DNA of 64,000 nucleotides from an uncultured Pelagibacteraceae bacterium (GTDB lineage: Bacteria; Pseudomonadota; Alphaproteobacteria; Pelagibacterales; Pelagibacteraceae). The notes beneath the pieces were generated by a model. That model had not been told where the DNA came from. It made no database searches and saw only the letters and a list, made by a program, of their open reading frames with translations. Made by a program: the position numbers and the translations under genes. How positions within the stretch are numbered: position 1 is the stretch's first letter; each line of letters starts with the position of its first letter. The stretch covers positions 1 to 64,000 of the forward strand of contig CACHOG010000005.1 of the NCBI GenBank assembly GCA_902581445.1, read 5' to 3'. Positions 40,535 through 49,784 of this stretch are shown here, piece after piece.

Positions 40535-42691
40535 ATGACTGCTTTAAAAAAACAACATAAAGAAGAGCTAAAATCTAAATATATTAATAGAGAGCTTTCT
40601 TGGTTAAAATTCAACGACAGAGTACTTTTAGAGGCGCAAAATATCGAAAATCCTCTTTATGAAAGAGTAAAGTTTTTATCAATTGCTGGGTCTAATCTAG
40701 ATGAATTTTTTATGGTCCGTGTTGCTGGGTTATATAGTCAAATAAAACAAGAAGTTGAATCATTAAGTTCTGATGGTTTGACACCTGAAGAGCAAATGGA
40801 TGAAGTAGTGCTTGAAACTAAGAATTTATTAAAAAAACAGAATAAAATTTTTATTAAACTGATTATGGAATTAAAAAAAAATAATATCAGTTTAGTTAAA
40901 CCAGTTAATTTAAATACTAAGGATAAAAAAAAACTTCTAGAAATATTTAAAGAAGAGATTTACCCTTTATTAACACCATCAGCAATTGATCCTGCACACC
41001 CATTTCCATTTATAATCAATCAAGGAAGAGCAATTGTAATGAAGTTAAGAAAAAAAAATAAAAAAAGGATTTTAAACTCAATAATTGTAATACCAAAAGC
41101 ATTATCTAGATTTATTGAAATAGAGTCTTCAAAAAATCATAAGAAGTTTGTTATTCTAGATGACGTAATAAGTTTTTTTGCTAATGAAATTTTTCCAGAT
41201 CATGATTTAGAAAAGAAAATGATTTTTAGAGTAATAAGAGACAGCGATGTAGAGATTCAAGAGGAAGCAGAAGATTTAGTTAGATCTTTTGAATTGGCTT
41301 TAAAAAGACGTAGAACTGGTGATATTGTTCGTTTAGAGGTTCTTGAAAATAGCGATAAAGAATTGGTAAGATTTATAACTAATAAATTAGATATAAATCC
41401 TGACTATATTTATGATGTATCTGGCCTTGTTGGAATTCAAGATATAGATCAAATATGTAAAGTAAAAAATCCAAAATTAAGATTTAAGCATTTTACCCCT
41501 AGAGAAGTTGAAAGATTAAAAGAATATAATGATAATTTTTTTGAAACTATTAAAAAGAAAGATTTAGTTGTTCATCATCCTTTTGAAACATTTGACTCAG
41601 TAATTGAATTTTTAAACCAAGCAGCAAATGATAAAAAAGTTATAGCTATTAAACAAACTTTATATAGAACAACTCTAGACTCACCAATTGTTAAAGCTTT
41701 AATAACAGCTGCAGAAAACGGAAAAACAGTTACCGCTTTAATTGAAATTAAAGCTAGATTTGATGAGGAAGCTAATATTCAACTATCAAGAAGTTTAGAA
41801 AAAGTAGGTGTCCAAATTGTTTATGGTTTTGCTAAATATAAAACCCATGCAAAATCATCATTAGTTTTAAGAAGAGAACAAGGAAAAATACAAACTTATT
41901 TTCATTTAGGAACCGGCAATTATCATCCAGTAAATGCTAAAATTTACACTGATTTATCTTTATTTAGTTGTGATAAAAAAATGGCCTCTGATGTTGAGAA
42001 ATTTTTTAATTATGTAACTGGATACGCTAAACCAAAAAATCTTAATAAAATTTCTATTTCGCCAATTAATATGAGGCAAACGTTAAATAAAAATATTGAT
42101 GCTGAAATTAGAAATTCTAAAAATGGAAAATTTGCAGCTATTTGGGCAAAAATGAATTCATTAGTAGATCCAGAAATTATTGATAAATTTTATGAAGCTT
42201 CAAATGCTGGTGTAAAAATTCATTTATTTGTGAGAGGTGTTTGTTGTTTAAGACCAGGAGTTAAAAATAGATCAGAAAACATAGTGGTAAAAAGCATCAT
42301 AGGAAGATTTTTAGAGCATTCTAGAATTTACTGCTTTAGTAACGGTACAAAAAAAATGCCTGATAGAAATGCAAAAGTATATATTTCTTCAGCTGATTTA
42401 ATGCCGAGAAATTTGAATAGAAGAGTAGAACTTCTAGTGCCAATTGAAAATGAAACCGTTCATGAGCAAATTTTAGATCAAATAATGTTAGCAAATTATC
42501 TTGATACTAATCAGAGCTGGGAGCTCAATGCTGATGGTAATTATAAAAAAATTAAATATAGTAATAACGATTCCTTTTCAGCTCATGAATATTTTATGAA
42601 TAATCCGAGCTTATCTGGAAGAGGCAAGGCTAAATTAAAAATGCAGCCTAAACAACTGCACTTAAGATTGATTAAAAGTGGAAGTAATTAA
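40535..42691 (+). CDS. ppk1: polyphosphate kinase 1
   Basis: YINRELSWLKFNDRVL; VIAIKQTLYRT; KYKTHAKSSLV; LGTGNYHPVNAKIYTDLSLF. Confidence 0.98.
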   Translation: MTALKKQHKEELKSKYINRELSWLKFNDRVLLEAQNIENPLYERVKFLSIAGSNLDEFFMVRVAGLYSQIKQEVESLSSDGLTPEEQMDEVVLETKNLLKKQNKIFIKLIMELKKNNISLVKPVNLNTKDKKKLLEIFKEEIYPLLTPSAIDPAHPFPFIINQGRAIVMKLRKKNKKRILNSIIVIPKALSRFIEIESSKNHKKFVILDDVISFFANEIFPDHDLEKKMIFRVIRDSDVEIQEEAEDLVRSFELALKRRRTGDIVRLEVLENSDKELVRFITNKLDINPDYIYDVSGLVGIQDIDQICKVKNPKLRFKHFTPREVERLKEYNDNFFETIKKKDLVVHHPFETFDSVIEFLNQAANDKKVIAIKQTLYRTTLDSPIVKALITAAENGKTVTALIEIKARFDEEANIQLSRSLEKVGVQIVYGFAKYKTHAKSSLVLRREQGKIQTYFHLGTGNYHPVNAKIYTDLSLFSCDKKMASDVEKFFNYVTGYAKPKNLNKISISPINMRQTLNKNIDAEIRNSKNGKFAAIWAKMNSLVDPEIIDKFYEASNAGVKIHLFVRGVCCLRPGVKNRSENIVVKSIIGRFLEHSRIYCFSNGTKKMPDRNAKVYISSADLMPRNLNRRVELLVPIENETVHEQILDQIMLANYLDTNQSWELNADGNYKKIKYSNNDSFSAHEYFMNNPSLSGRGKAKLKMQPKQLHLRLIKSGSN

Positions 42692-44189
42692 AAGCAAAAA
42701 TAGTTTAAAATTAAAACAGGCAAAATTAGCTATAATAGACATTGGATCAAACTCTATAAGAATGCTAATTTATGAAGATTTCAGTTCTTCTCGTGTGCCT
42801 TTTTTTAATGAAAAAGCTGTTTGTGAACTTGGAAAAAATTTAGATAAATCGAAAAAACTTCACAGATCTGGTACTGAATATGCTTTAAAAGTTTTAAAAA
42901 GATTTTCTGAAATTTTAAATATTTCAAAAATCACAAATCTAAAGATTATTGCAACAGCAGTTATAAGAGAAGCAACTGATACAAAACCTTTTATTGATGA
43001 AGTTGAAAAACTTTTTAAAACTAAGATTAATATATTATCAGGCGAAGAAGAAGCTACATGCTCAGCTGAGGGAGTAAAAATAGGTTTTGAAAATGTTGAT
43101 GGATTAGTTGCTGATCTTGGGGGTGGTAGTTTGGAGTTAGCTCGAGTTGAAAACAATATAGTAACCAATACAACCTCATTACCCGTTGGCGTTTTAAGAT
43201 TATTAAATAATCCCATAGTTAAAAAAAGAAATTTAGCCAAATATATTAAAAAATTATTAAGAGATGAAAAATGGCTCTCAAAAAAGAAGTTTAATAATTT
43301 ATATTTAGTTGGAGGTACTTGGCGTGCATTATTTAAGTTACATCTTTTTCAAAATAATCATCCGGTACATATAATTCATCAATATAGTATTGATAACAAT
43401 GTTTTATCTAAGTTTGTTGAAAAAATTTCATCTTTTAATAAATCTAAACTTAAAACAGTTGAGTATATTTCAAAATCTAGAACACCATATTTACCCTATA
43501 GTTGCATTATACTTGATGAAATTATGAGAGTTACAAATCCAAGAAATATAATTTGTTCTATAAGTGGTTTGCGTGAAGGTTCTTTATCAATTGACTATTT
43601 TAAAGATGTAAAAGAATCTGAAATCTTTTACAAAGCACTTGAGAATGTTGCAAAAAAAAGAGGTGATCTAGGATCGAACTATAAAAAATATTATGATTTT
43701 ATTCAGCCAGTTTTTGAAGGCAATGAACATTTTAATAAGAAATTATTATATCTAGCATGTGTATTAAGCCATATGGATTGGGGATTAGGAGCATTTCAAA
43801 AAGCTGAATTAGTATTTCAAGAAACGATAAACACTCCGTTACTTAGACTGACACACAAAGAAAGAATACAATTAGCTTTGTCATGTTATTGGCGCTATTG
43901 CAGTATCAAATATAATCCAAAAATGGAGTACCTAACTTTTTTAAATAATAATGAAATTTTTTCAAGCAAACAAGTGGGAGCTGCATTGAGATTTTCACAA
44001 TCATTGACCTCGATATCTACGATATTTCTTGAAGAGTTTAAATTGTATAAAAGAGGTAATGCTGTATTTTTGAAAATTCCATCACAACATCAAGAAATAA
44101 TCTCAAAACAAGTTACTAAAAGATTTAAAGCTCTTGCTAGAGAATTATTTTTAGAGCCAAGAGTAATTTATTCAAATAATTCAAAATAA
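42678..44189 (+). CDS. ppx: Ppx/GppA family exopolyphosphatase
   Basis: AIIDIGSNSIRMLIYE, ATAVIREATD, LVADLGGGSLELA. Confidence 0.95.
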   Translation: MEVIKSKNSLKLKQAKLAIIDIGSNSIRMLIYEDFSSSRVPFFNEKAVCELGKNLDKSKKLHRSGTEYALKVLKRFSEILNISKITNLKIIATAVIREATDTKPFIDEVEKLFKTKINILSGEEEATCSAEGVKIGFENVDGLVADLGGGSLELARVENNIVTNTTSLPVGVLRLLNNPIVKKRNLAKYIKKLLRDEKWLSKKKFNNLYLVGGTWRALFKLHLFQNNHPVHIIHQYSIDNNVLSKFVEKISSFNKSKLKTVEYISKSRTPYLPYSCIILDEIMRVTNPRNIICSISGLREGSLSIDYFKDVKESEIFYKALENVAKKRGDLGSNYKKYYDFIQPVFEGNEHFNKKLLYLACVLSHMDWGLGAFQKAELVFQETINTPLLRLTHKERIQLALSCYWRYCSIKYNPKMEYLTFLNNNEIFSSKQVGAALRFSQSLTSISTIFLEEFKLYKRGNAVFLKIPSQHQEIISKQVTKRFKALARELFLEPRVIYSNNSK

Positions 44190-44314
44190 ACCAAAGTTAA
44201 TTAAACTTTAATAATAAGTAAATATTTCTGTAACTTAATCTTTTTAAGATAACTTACGAAATTTAAATATTCATTATTTATTCCCCTATTTAAATTTTGT
44301 TAATTAACTACTTT

Positions 44315-44341
44315 CTCCCTTCTTTTAAATTAAGAAGGGAG
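44315..44341. other. 10-bp perfect inverted repeat in the ppx / Lys-rich ORF convergent gap
   Basis: CTCCCTTCTT-TTAAATT-AAGAAGGGAG; no clean T tract so terminator role is uncertain. Confidence 0.6.
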
Positions 44342-44360
44342 GAAGACAATTTATTTGATA

Positions 44361-44567
44361 TTAATTATTTATAGATGCAGGAGACTGCTCTGCTTTTTTA
44401 GCAAGTTTTTTTGCTTTTTTTTCAGCAACTTTTTTTTCTAAACCAGCAATTTTAATATTAACTTTTGACAATTTTTTTTCTTTTGCCGTAATTTTATTTT
44501 TCAATCTATCAATTGCTTTTAAAATTTTTGTTTTTTTCTTCTCATTTTTTTTTAGTTTTTTTCTCAT
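44361..44567 (-). CDS. hypothetical 68-aa Lys-rich coiled-coil-like protein
   Basis: ORF with GGAGG Shine-Dalgarno 5 nt upstream of ATG (minus strand GGAGGCGGTAATG). Confidence 0.75.
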   Translation of the reverse strand: MRKKLKKNEKKKTKILKAIDRLKNKITAKEKKLSKVNIKIAGLEKKVAEKKAKKLAKKAEQSPASINN

Positions 44568-44639
44568 TACCGCCTCCGAATTGTTTGATATTTAATTTAA
44601 TCATATAATTCTTAAAAAAAAAAGATATTTTGATACAAC

Positions 44640-45137
44640 CTATAGTTTATAGTTTTTAAGACCTGTTATTAAATAAAAAAACATTGCTATATGAGAACTA
44701 TTATTGAATTTTTGATTTAATATTAATTTAAATATGTCTCTTTGATTAAAAAGATGAATTCTAATACCTTGTTCTGGTTTCGAAATTTTAATTAAGTCTT
44801 CTGTGTAATAACCAGTAATTTTAGTAGTTAGTCGTCCAGGTTCAGTATAAAAAGTTATAATTTTACTTAATTTTGATCTTGATCTATATCCTGTTTCTTC
44901 TCTTAATTCCTTATATGCTGATTGCAGAGTTGTTTCCTTTTTTTCCACTATGCCAGAAGGAAACTCGTAATTAATTTTATTAATTGGAATTCTTTTTTGA
45001 GAAACTACTATATATTTGTTTTTAATTTTTGGTATTACCAATGAAAGATTAGAAGTTTTAAGATAATGATAGAATTCTTTTTTTTTAAATTTTTTATTAA
45101 TCAAACTTATTTGATTGGTAAGTTTTATATCTTTCAA
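44640..45137 (-). CDS. NUDIX hydrolase (ADP-ribose pyrophosphatase-like)
   Basis: NUDIX box GIVEKKETTLQSAYKELREETGY. Confidence 0.9.
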   Translation of the reverse strand: MKDIKLTNQISLINKKFKKKEFYHYLKTSNLSLVIPKIKNKYIVVSQKRIPINKINYEFPSGIVEKKETTLQSAYKELREETGYRSRSKLSKIITFYTEPGRLTTKITGYYTEDLIKISKPEQGIRIHLFNQRDIFKLILNQKFNNSSHIAMFFYLITGLKNYKL

Positions 45138-45793
45138 TTTTTCTCTAAAAATAATTTTTTAACAATTAATACAGCAATTAACATTCCTATAAGCTCAGCT
45201 AAGATATAATAAGGAGTGTTTAAATAACTAATACCTGTAAAAGACTCTGTAAATGTTCTAGCAATTGCAACAGCTGGATTTGCAAAAGAAGTAGATGAAG
45301 TAAACCAATAACCAGCAGTAATATAAAGACCAACGCTAGCAGCAACAGCAATTTTACCTGACTTCATTGAACCAAAAATTATCACTATAAGTCCTAATGT
45401 TGCTATTACCTCAGATGTGAATATGTAAATTCCATCTCTTGATTTAGTAGACAATTCATAAATTTCATTTTCAAAAAAGAAATTGGCTAAACCAACTCCA
45501 ATCAAGCAACCAATCAATTGAGCAATGATATAGTAGGCTAGAAGTTTCTTTTTTAATTTACCTGTTATTGCCATTGCGATACTTACAAATGGATTAAAGT
45601 GAGCCCCTGATACATCAGCAAAAACTGTAATTAGTACAAATAAACCTGCTCCTGTTGCTATAGTGTTTGCAATTAACATTACCGCAACATCATCAGTTAA
45701 GTTTTCTGCCATTAAACCTGAGCCAACAATAATCATTACTAAAAAACAACTGCCTAATAGTTCAGCAAGAAAATAACGACTTTTATTTTTCAT
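45134..45793 (-). CDS. MIP/aquaporin family channel (candidate AqpS-like)
   Basis: Six-TM pattern; SGAHFNPFVSIAMAI and SFANPAVAIARTF half-helix motifs; start overlaps arsC stop. Confidence 0.88.
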   Translation of the reverse strand: MKNKSRYFLAELLGSCFLVMIIVGSGLMAENLTDDVAVMLIANTIATGAGLFVLITVFADVSGAHFNPFVSIAMAITGKLKKKLLAYYIIAQLIGCLIGVGLANFFFENEIYELSTKSRDGIYIFTSEVIATLGLIVIIFGSMKSGKIAVAASVGLYITAGYWFTSSTSFANPAVAIARTFTESFTGISYLNTPYYILAELIGMLIAVLIVKKLFLEKN

Positions 45794-46214
45794 TTATTAG
45801 TTCCCTTATTTGTTTATGAATATTATTGTAAACTTTTTCAATTATTTCGTCTTTTTTATTTAAGTCATTTATTTCATTAAGTAATTTAACAGGATCCTCT
45901 ATATCCCAATGAATTATCTGGTCTTTATTAGGCCAAATAGGACAGACTTCATTATTGGCATTATTACAAACTGTAACAATATAATCCATTTTAATTTGAC
46001 TATTGATAAATTCATTAAAATTTTTAGATCTATAATTTGAAAGATCATAATGTTTTGATAATAAATAATTCTTCACATCTTCATTTATTTTTCCTGTTGG
46101 ATTACTCCCAGCACTAAAACCTTTATACAAATCGTCATACTCGTTATTTATTATACTTTCAGCAATAATACTTCTTGCTGAATTACCTGTGCACACGAAC
46201 AATATATTCTTCAT
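45783..46214 (-). CDS. arsC: arsenate reductase, low-molecular-weight PTPase family (thioredoxin-coupled type)
   Basis: P-loop VCTGNSARS; downstream VCNNANNEVCPIWP cysteines; HWDIEDP. Confidence 0.9.
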   Translation of the reverse strand: MKNILFVCTGNSARSIIAESIINNEYDDLYKGFSAGSNPTGKINEDVKNYLLSKHYDLSNYRSKNFNEFINSQIKMDYIVTVCNNANNEVCPIWPNKDQIIHWDIEDPVKLLNEINDLNKKDEIIEKVYNNIHKQIRELINEK

Positions 46215-46436
46215 TTAAAAAATAATCTTGTAAATACCAATTACAAACAATGGAATTTGTAATCCAAAGTTTGTAAGAATTGCCTTATCTTTGCTAATAA
46301 ATCCAGCGACAGTCCATCCAACAACTCCTAATCCATGAAAGTAAATATTAATGGGGTAGATGTTTAAGTTTGTAAGTAATATTCCGGTTAATACAAGGAA
46401 TGTACTGATCCATTTTAAGTATTTTTTTAAAAACAT
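46215..46436 (-). CDS. small membrane protein, first gene of the arsC-aquaporin operon
   Basis: 73 aa, two to three hydrophobic segments, abuts arsC start. Confidence 0.8.
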   Translation of the reverse strand: MFLKKYLKWISTFLVLTGILLTNLNIYPINIYFHGLGVVGWTVAGFISKDKAILTNFGLQIPLFVIGIYKIIF

Positions 46437-46531
46437 TTTAATCCTTTTTATTTCTTATATTTAAGTTTTGTTAAGATTTTATTAAATTATCATCTAGTAA
46501 AGAATATAAATAGTGATACAACTAAGAATAT

Positions 46532-47530
46532 ATGTCTACAGTTCCACTTTCATTAGACCAAATATACGATCTTGCCTTTAACACACTTAAAGCCAATGGT
46601 TGTGATGATGAAAACGCAAAAATTCTAAGTACTTTAATTACAAATGCAGAAAGAGATGGATCAATGTCTCATGGATTGTTTAGACTTCCTGCTTATGTAT
46701 CAGGTTTAAAAAGTGGAAAGATTAATGGGAAGGGTAGACCTGAAATCAAAAAAATATCATCAAGCGTGATAAAAGTTGATGGTAAAAATTGTTTAGCTCC
46801 TATGGTACTAAATAAAAGTATTCCAGATCTAATTGCTGCAGCAAAAGAAAATGGAGTAGCTGTACTTGCCATAACTAATTCGCATCACATGGCAGCCATG
46901 TGGCCTGAAACAGAAATGATTGCTGAACAAGGTTTGGTCGCTTTTGCATGTACATCGTATAAACCTGCTGTAGCTCCCGCAGGGGCGAAAAAACCTTTAT
47001 TTGGTACGAACCCAATTTCATTTGCTTGGCCTAGACCTGGGATGACACCAGTTGTTTATGATATGGCAACTGCATCAATGGCAATGGGAGAAGTGCAAGT
47101 TGCTAAAAGAGAAGGTCATAAAGTTCCGTTAGGTACAGGATTGAGTAAAGAGGGAAAAGAAACTACAGATCCGGCTGAGATTGCTGATGGAGGAGTTCTT
47201 TTACCTTTCGGTGGTTACAAAGGATCAGGTATCGCTATGATGGTAGAGTTATTAGCTGGAGCTTTAGTAGGTGATAACTTTAGTTATGAAACAGCTGCAA
47301 AAGATAATAACGACGGTGGCCCACCTAGCGGTGGTGAATTTATTTTAGCAATGTCACCTGACAAAATATCTGAGAGAAATTGGAAAGATCACTCAAATAA
47401 CTTTTTTGAAAAGATGAAAGGTTTAGAGGGAGTAAGATTACCAGGTGAAAGACGTCATAAAAATAGATTAGATAAAGGTCCAAGAAATATAAATGAGGAC
47501 TTAGTAAAAAAAATAAAATCTTTAAGCTAA
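46532..47530 (+). CDS. malate/L-lactate dehydrogenase family (Ldh_2) oxidoreductase
   Basis: DGSMSHGLFRLPAYV, NSHHMAAMWPETE, FGTNPISFAWPRP, LLPFGGYKGSGIAMMVELL. Confidence 0.9.
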   Translation: MSTVPLSLDQIYDLAFNTLKANGCDDENAKILSTLITNAERDGSMSHGLFRLPAYVSGLKSGKINGKGRPEIKKISSSVIKVDGKNCLAPMVLNKSIPDLIAAAKENGVAVLAITNSHHMAAMWPETEMIAEQGLVAFACTSYKPAVAPAGAKKPLFGTNPISFAWPRPGMTPVVYDMATASMAMGEVQVAKREGHKVPLGTGLSKEGKETTDPAEIADGGVLLPFGGYKGSGIAMMVELLAGALVGDNFSYETAAKDNNDGGPPSGGEFILAMSPDKISERNWKDHSNNFFEKMKGLEGVRLPGERRHKNRLDKGPRNINEDLVKKIKSLS

Positions 47531-48298
47531 TTCAATCTCAATAGGCGTGTGATCTGATGGTTTTTCTTTTCCACGCGGTGTCTTATTAATACTTACATTT
47601 TTTAAAATATTTATAAGTGAATTTGATAATAGAAAATGGTCTATGCGCATCCCATTATTTTTTTGCCATGCACCCCTCATATAATCCCAAAATGTGTAAC
47701 CCTCAGTATCGGGATATTTATGTCTATAACTATCAACATAGCCCATGTTTAATATTTCCCTATATTTTTTTCTTATTTCCAATCTAAATAACGCATCATT
47801 TTCAAAACTTTTTGCATTATAAACATCTTCTGCTGCAGGAATGATATTAAAATCACCAGATAAAATAATATTCTCATTTTTCTGACCTAATTTTTTAAGT
47901 AACTTTGTAAGATCATCTAACCATTTTTTTTTATAATCATATTTTTCTGTATCTACTGGATTTCCATTTGGAGTATAAATATTTATTACCAATATTTTTC
48001 TTTTTTTAAATTCAAACTCTGCAGATATTGTTCTCGCCTGTTTAAGTTTATCCCTGATTATATCAGTACTTACGTTTTCTAATTTTTTTTTGGAAATAAT
48101 AGCTACTCCGTTATAGCTTTTTTGACCAAATACATAACTATGATAACCTAAATCCTCAAACTCATTAAAGGGGAAATTTTTTTCTTCTGTTTTGATCTCC
48201 TGCATTAAAAGAATATTTGGTGAAAATTTATTAAGATAATCTTTTATATTATCAATTCTTGCTCTTACAGAATTAACATTCCAAGAGCTGATTTTCAT
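47522..48298 (-). CDS. xth: exodeoxyribonuclease III
   Basis: MKISSWNVNSVRARI, LMQEIKTEE, LSGDFNIIP, SDHTPIEIEL. Confidence 0.95.
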   Translation of the reverse strand: MKISSWNVNSVRARIDNIKDYLNKFSPNILLMQEIKTEEKNFPFNEFEDLGYHSYVFGQKSYNGVAIISKKKLENVSTDIIRDKLKQARTISAEFEFKKRKILVINIYTPNGNPVDTEKYDYKKKWLDDLTKLLKKLGQKNENIILSGDFNIIPAAEDVYNAKSFENDALFRLEIRKKYREILNMGYVDSYRHKYPDTEGYTFWDYMRGAWQKNNGMRIDHFLLSNSLINILKNVSINKTPRGKEKPSDHTPIEIELA

Positions 48299-48615
48299 TA
48301 AAGAGAGAAAGAAACGCCACAGCCACAAGAAGATTTACTTTGTGGATTTGTGATTTTAAATGACTCACCAATTAACTCAGAAACGTAGTCAATTTCCGAT
48401 CCATTTAAAAGTTCAGCTGATTTTTTATCAATCAAAACATTATTAAATACCAAATCGTCTTGCTCAGCTTTTGTATCGAAAGAGAAATCATATTGGAAAC
48501 CTGAGCATCCACCACCTTTAATAGCGATTCTAAAAAAAGATCCTTTTGCTTTTTCGACAAGAAGGTTGTTTATCTGTTTTATAGCTTTATCAGTAAATTT
48601 AATTTCTTTATTCAT
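48298..48615 (-). CDS. iron-sulfur cluster assembly accessory protein (ErpA/IscA family)
   Basis: GGGCSGFQYDFSF and SSCGCGVSF cysteine motifs. Confidence 0.94.
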   Translation of the reverse strand: MNKEIKFTDKAIKQINNLLVEKAKGSFFRIAIKGGGCSGFQYDFSFDTKAEQDDLVFNNVLIDKKSAELLNGSEIDYVSELIGESFKITNPQSKSSCGCGVSFSL

Positions 48616-48665
48616 ATATAATCACTGTTATTACTAATATAATATTTTTTTTCTAATTTTAAAGT

Positions 48666-49784
48666 ATGAATAATTTCATAAAACTAGGTCAATTTAAAAG
48701 CAATGGACGCCTTGTCTCTGAGCCAATTAACAAATTCAGAACACCCTTTCAAAGAGATCGAGATAGAATTATACATAGCGAAGCATTTAGAAGGTTAAAA
48801 CACAAAACACAGGTATTCGTTAATACTGATGGAGATCATTTTCGAACTAGAATTACACATTCAATTGAGGTTTCACAAATTGCAAGGACAATATCGAAAT
48901 ATCTACATTTAAATGAGGAACTAACAGAAACTCTAAGTCTTGCACATGATTTAGGTCATACACCGTTCGGACATGCTGGCGAAGATGCTTTAAATGAATG
49001 CATGATTAATTATGGTGGTTTTGATCATAATATTCAAACCTTAAGAATCGTGATGTTTTTGGAAAATAAATATTTAAAATTTAAAGGATTAAATTTAACT
49101 TTAGAAACTTTAGATGGACTAATAAAACATAACGGTCCAGTAAAAAATAAATTGAAAATTGACAATTTAATTGGAATTAAAAACTTTAAAAATAAAATTA
49201 ATTTTAATAAATATCCCTCTCTCGAAGCACAGATAGCCGCTATTTCTGATGACATAGCTTATAACAACCACGATATTCAAGACGGGATAAAGGCAAAAAT
49301 TTTGTCGTTAAATGATTTATTAGAAATTAATTTTTTTAAAAATATTTATAAAAAATATAAATCAAAAATAAAAAATAATAATAAGCAGGTAATACTTAAT
49401 CAGATAGTAAGAGACTCTATAAATTTAATGGTAAAAGATATAATTGATAACACTATTGAAAATATAAAAAGAAATAAGGTAAATTCAAAAAATAAAATAT
49501 ATTCAAGCACTAATTTGATAGTTGATTTTTCTAGCAAATATAAAAGCATTATTAGCGAGATTAGATCATTTTTGAGAATCAGCATGTATAATAATAAAAA
49601 GGTTTTATTGAATAATAATAATGGGAAAAAAATTATTAAAAAATTATTCAATAAAATTCAAAAAAAACCTAATTTATTTATTAGTCATCTCTCTAATAAA
49701 TCTGATAAACAAAGAGCAATAGCTGATTTTATATCGGGTATGACAGATAGGTATGCAATCAGTATGTATAATAAAATAAAATGA
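48666..49784 (+). CDS. dgt: dGTPase-like HD-domain dNTP triphosphohydrolase
   Basis: FRTPFQRDRDRIIHSEAFRRLKHKTQVFVNTDGDHFRTRITHSIEVSQIAR; AHDLGHTPFGHAGE. Confidence 0.93.
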   Translation: MNNFIKLGQFKSNGRLVSEPINKFRTPFQRDRDRIIHSEAFRRLKHKTQVFVNTDGDHFRTRITHSIEVSQIARTISKYLHLNEELTETLSLAHDLGHTPFGHAGEDALNECMINYGGFDHNIQTLRIVMFLENKYLKFKGLNLTLETLDGLIKHNGPVKNKLKIDNLIGIKNFKNKINFNKYPSLEAQIAAISDDIAYNNHDIQDGIKAKILSLNDLLEINFFKNIYKKYKSKIKNNNKQVILNQIVRDSINLMVKDIIDNTIENIKRNKVNSKNKIYSSTNLIVDFSSKYKSIISEIRSFLRISMYNNKKVLLNNNNGKKIIKKLFNKIQKKPNLFISHLSNKSDKQRAIADFISGMTDRYAISMYNKIK

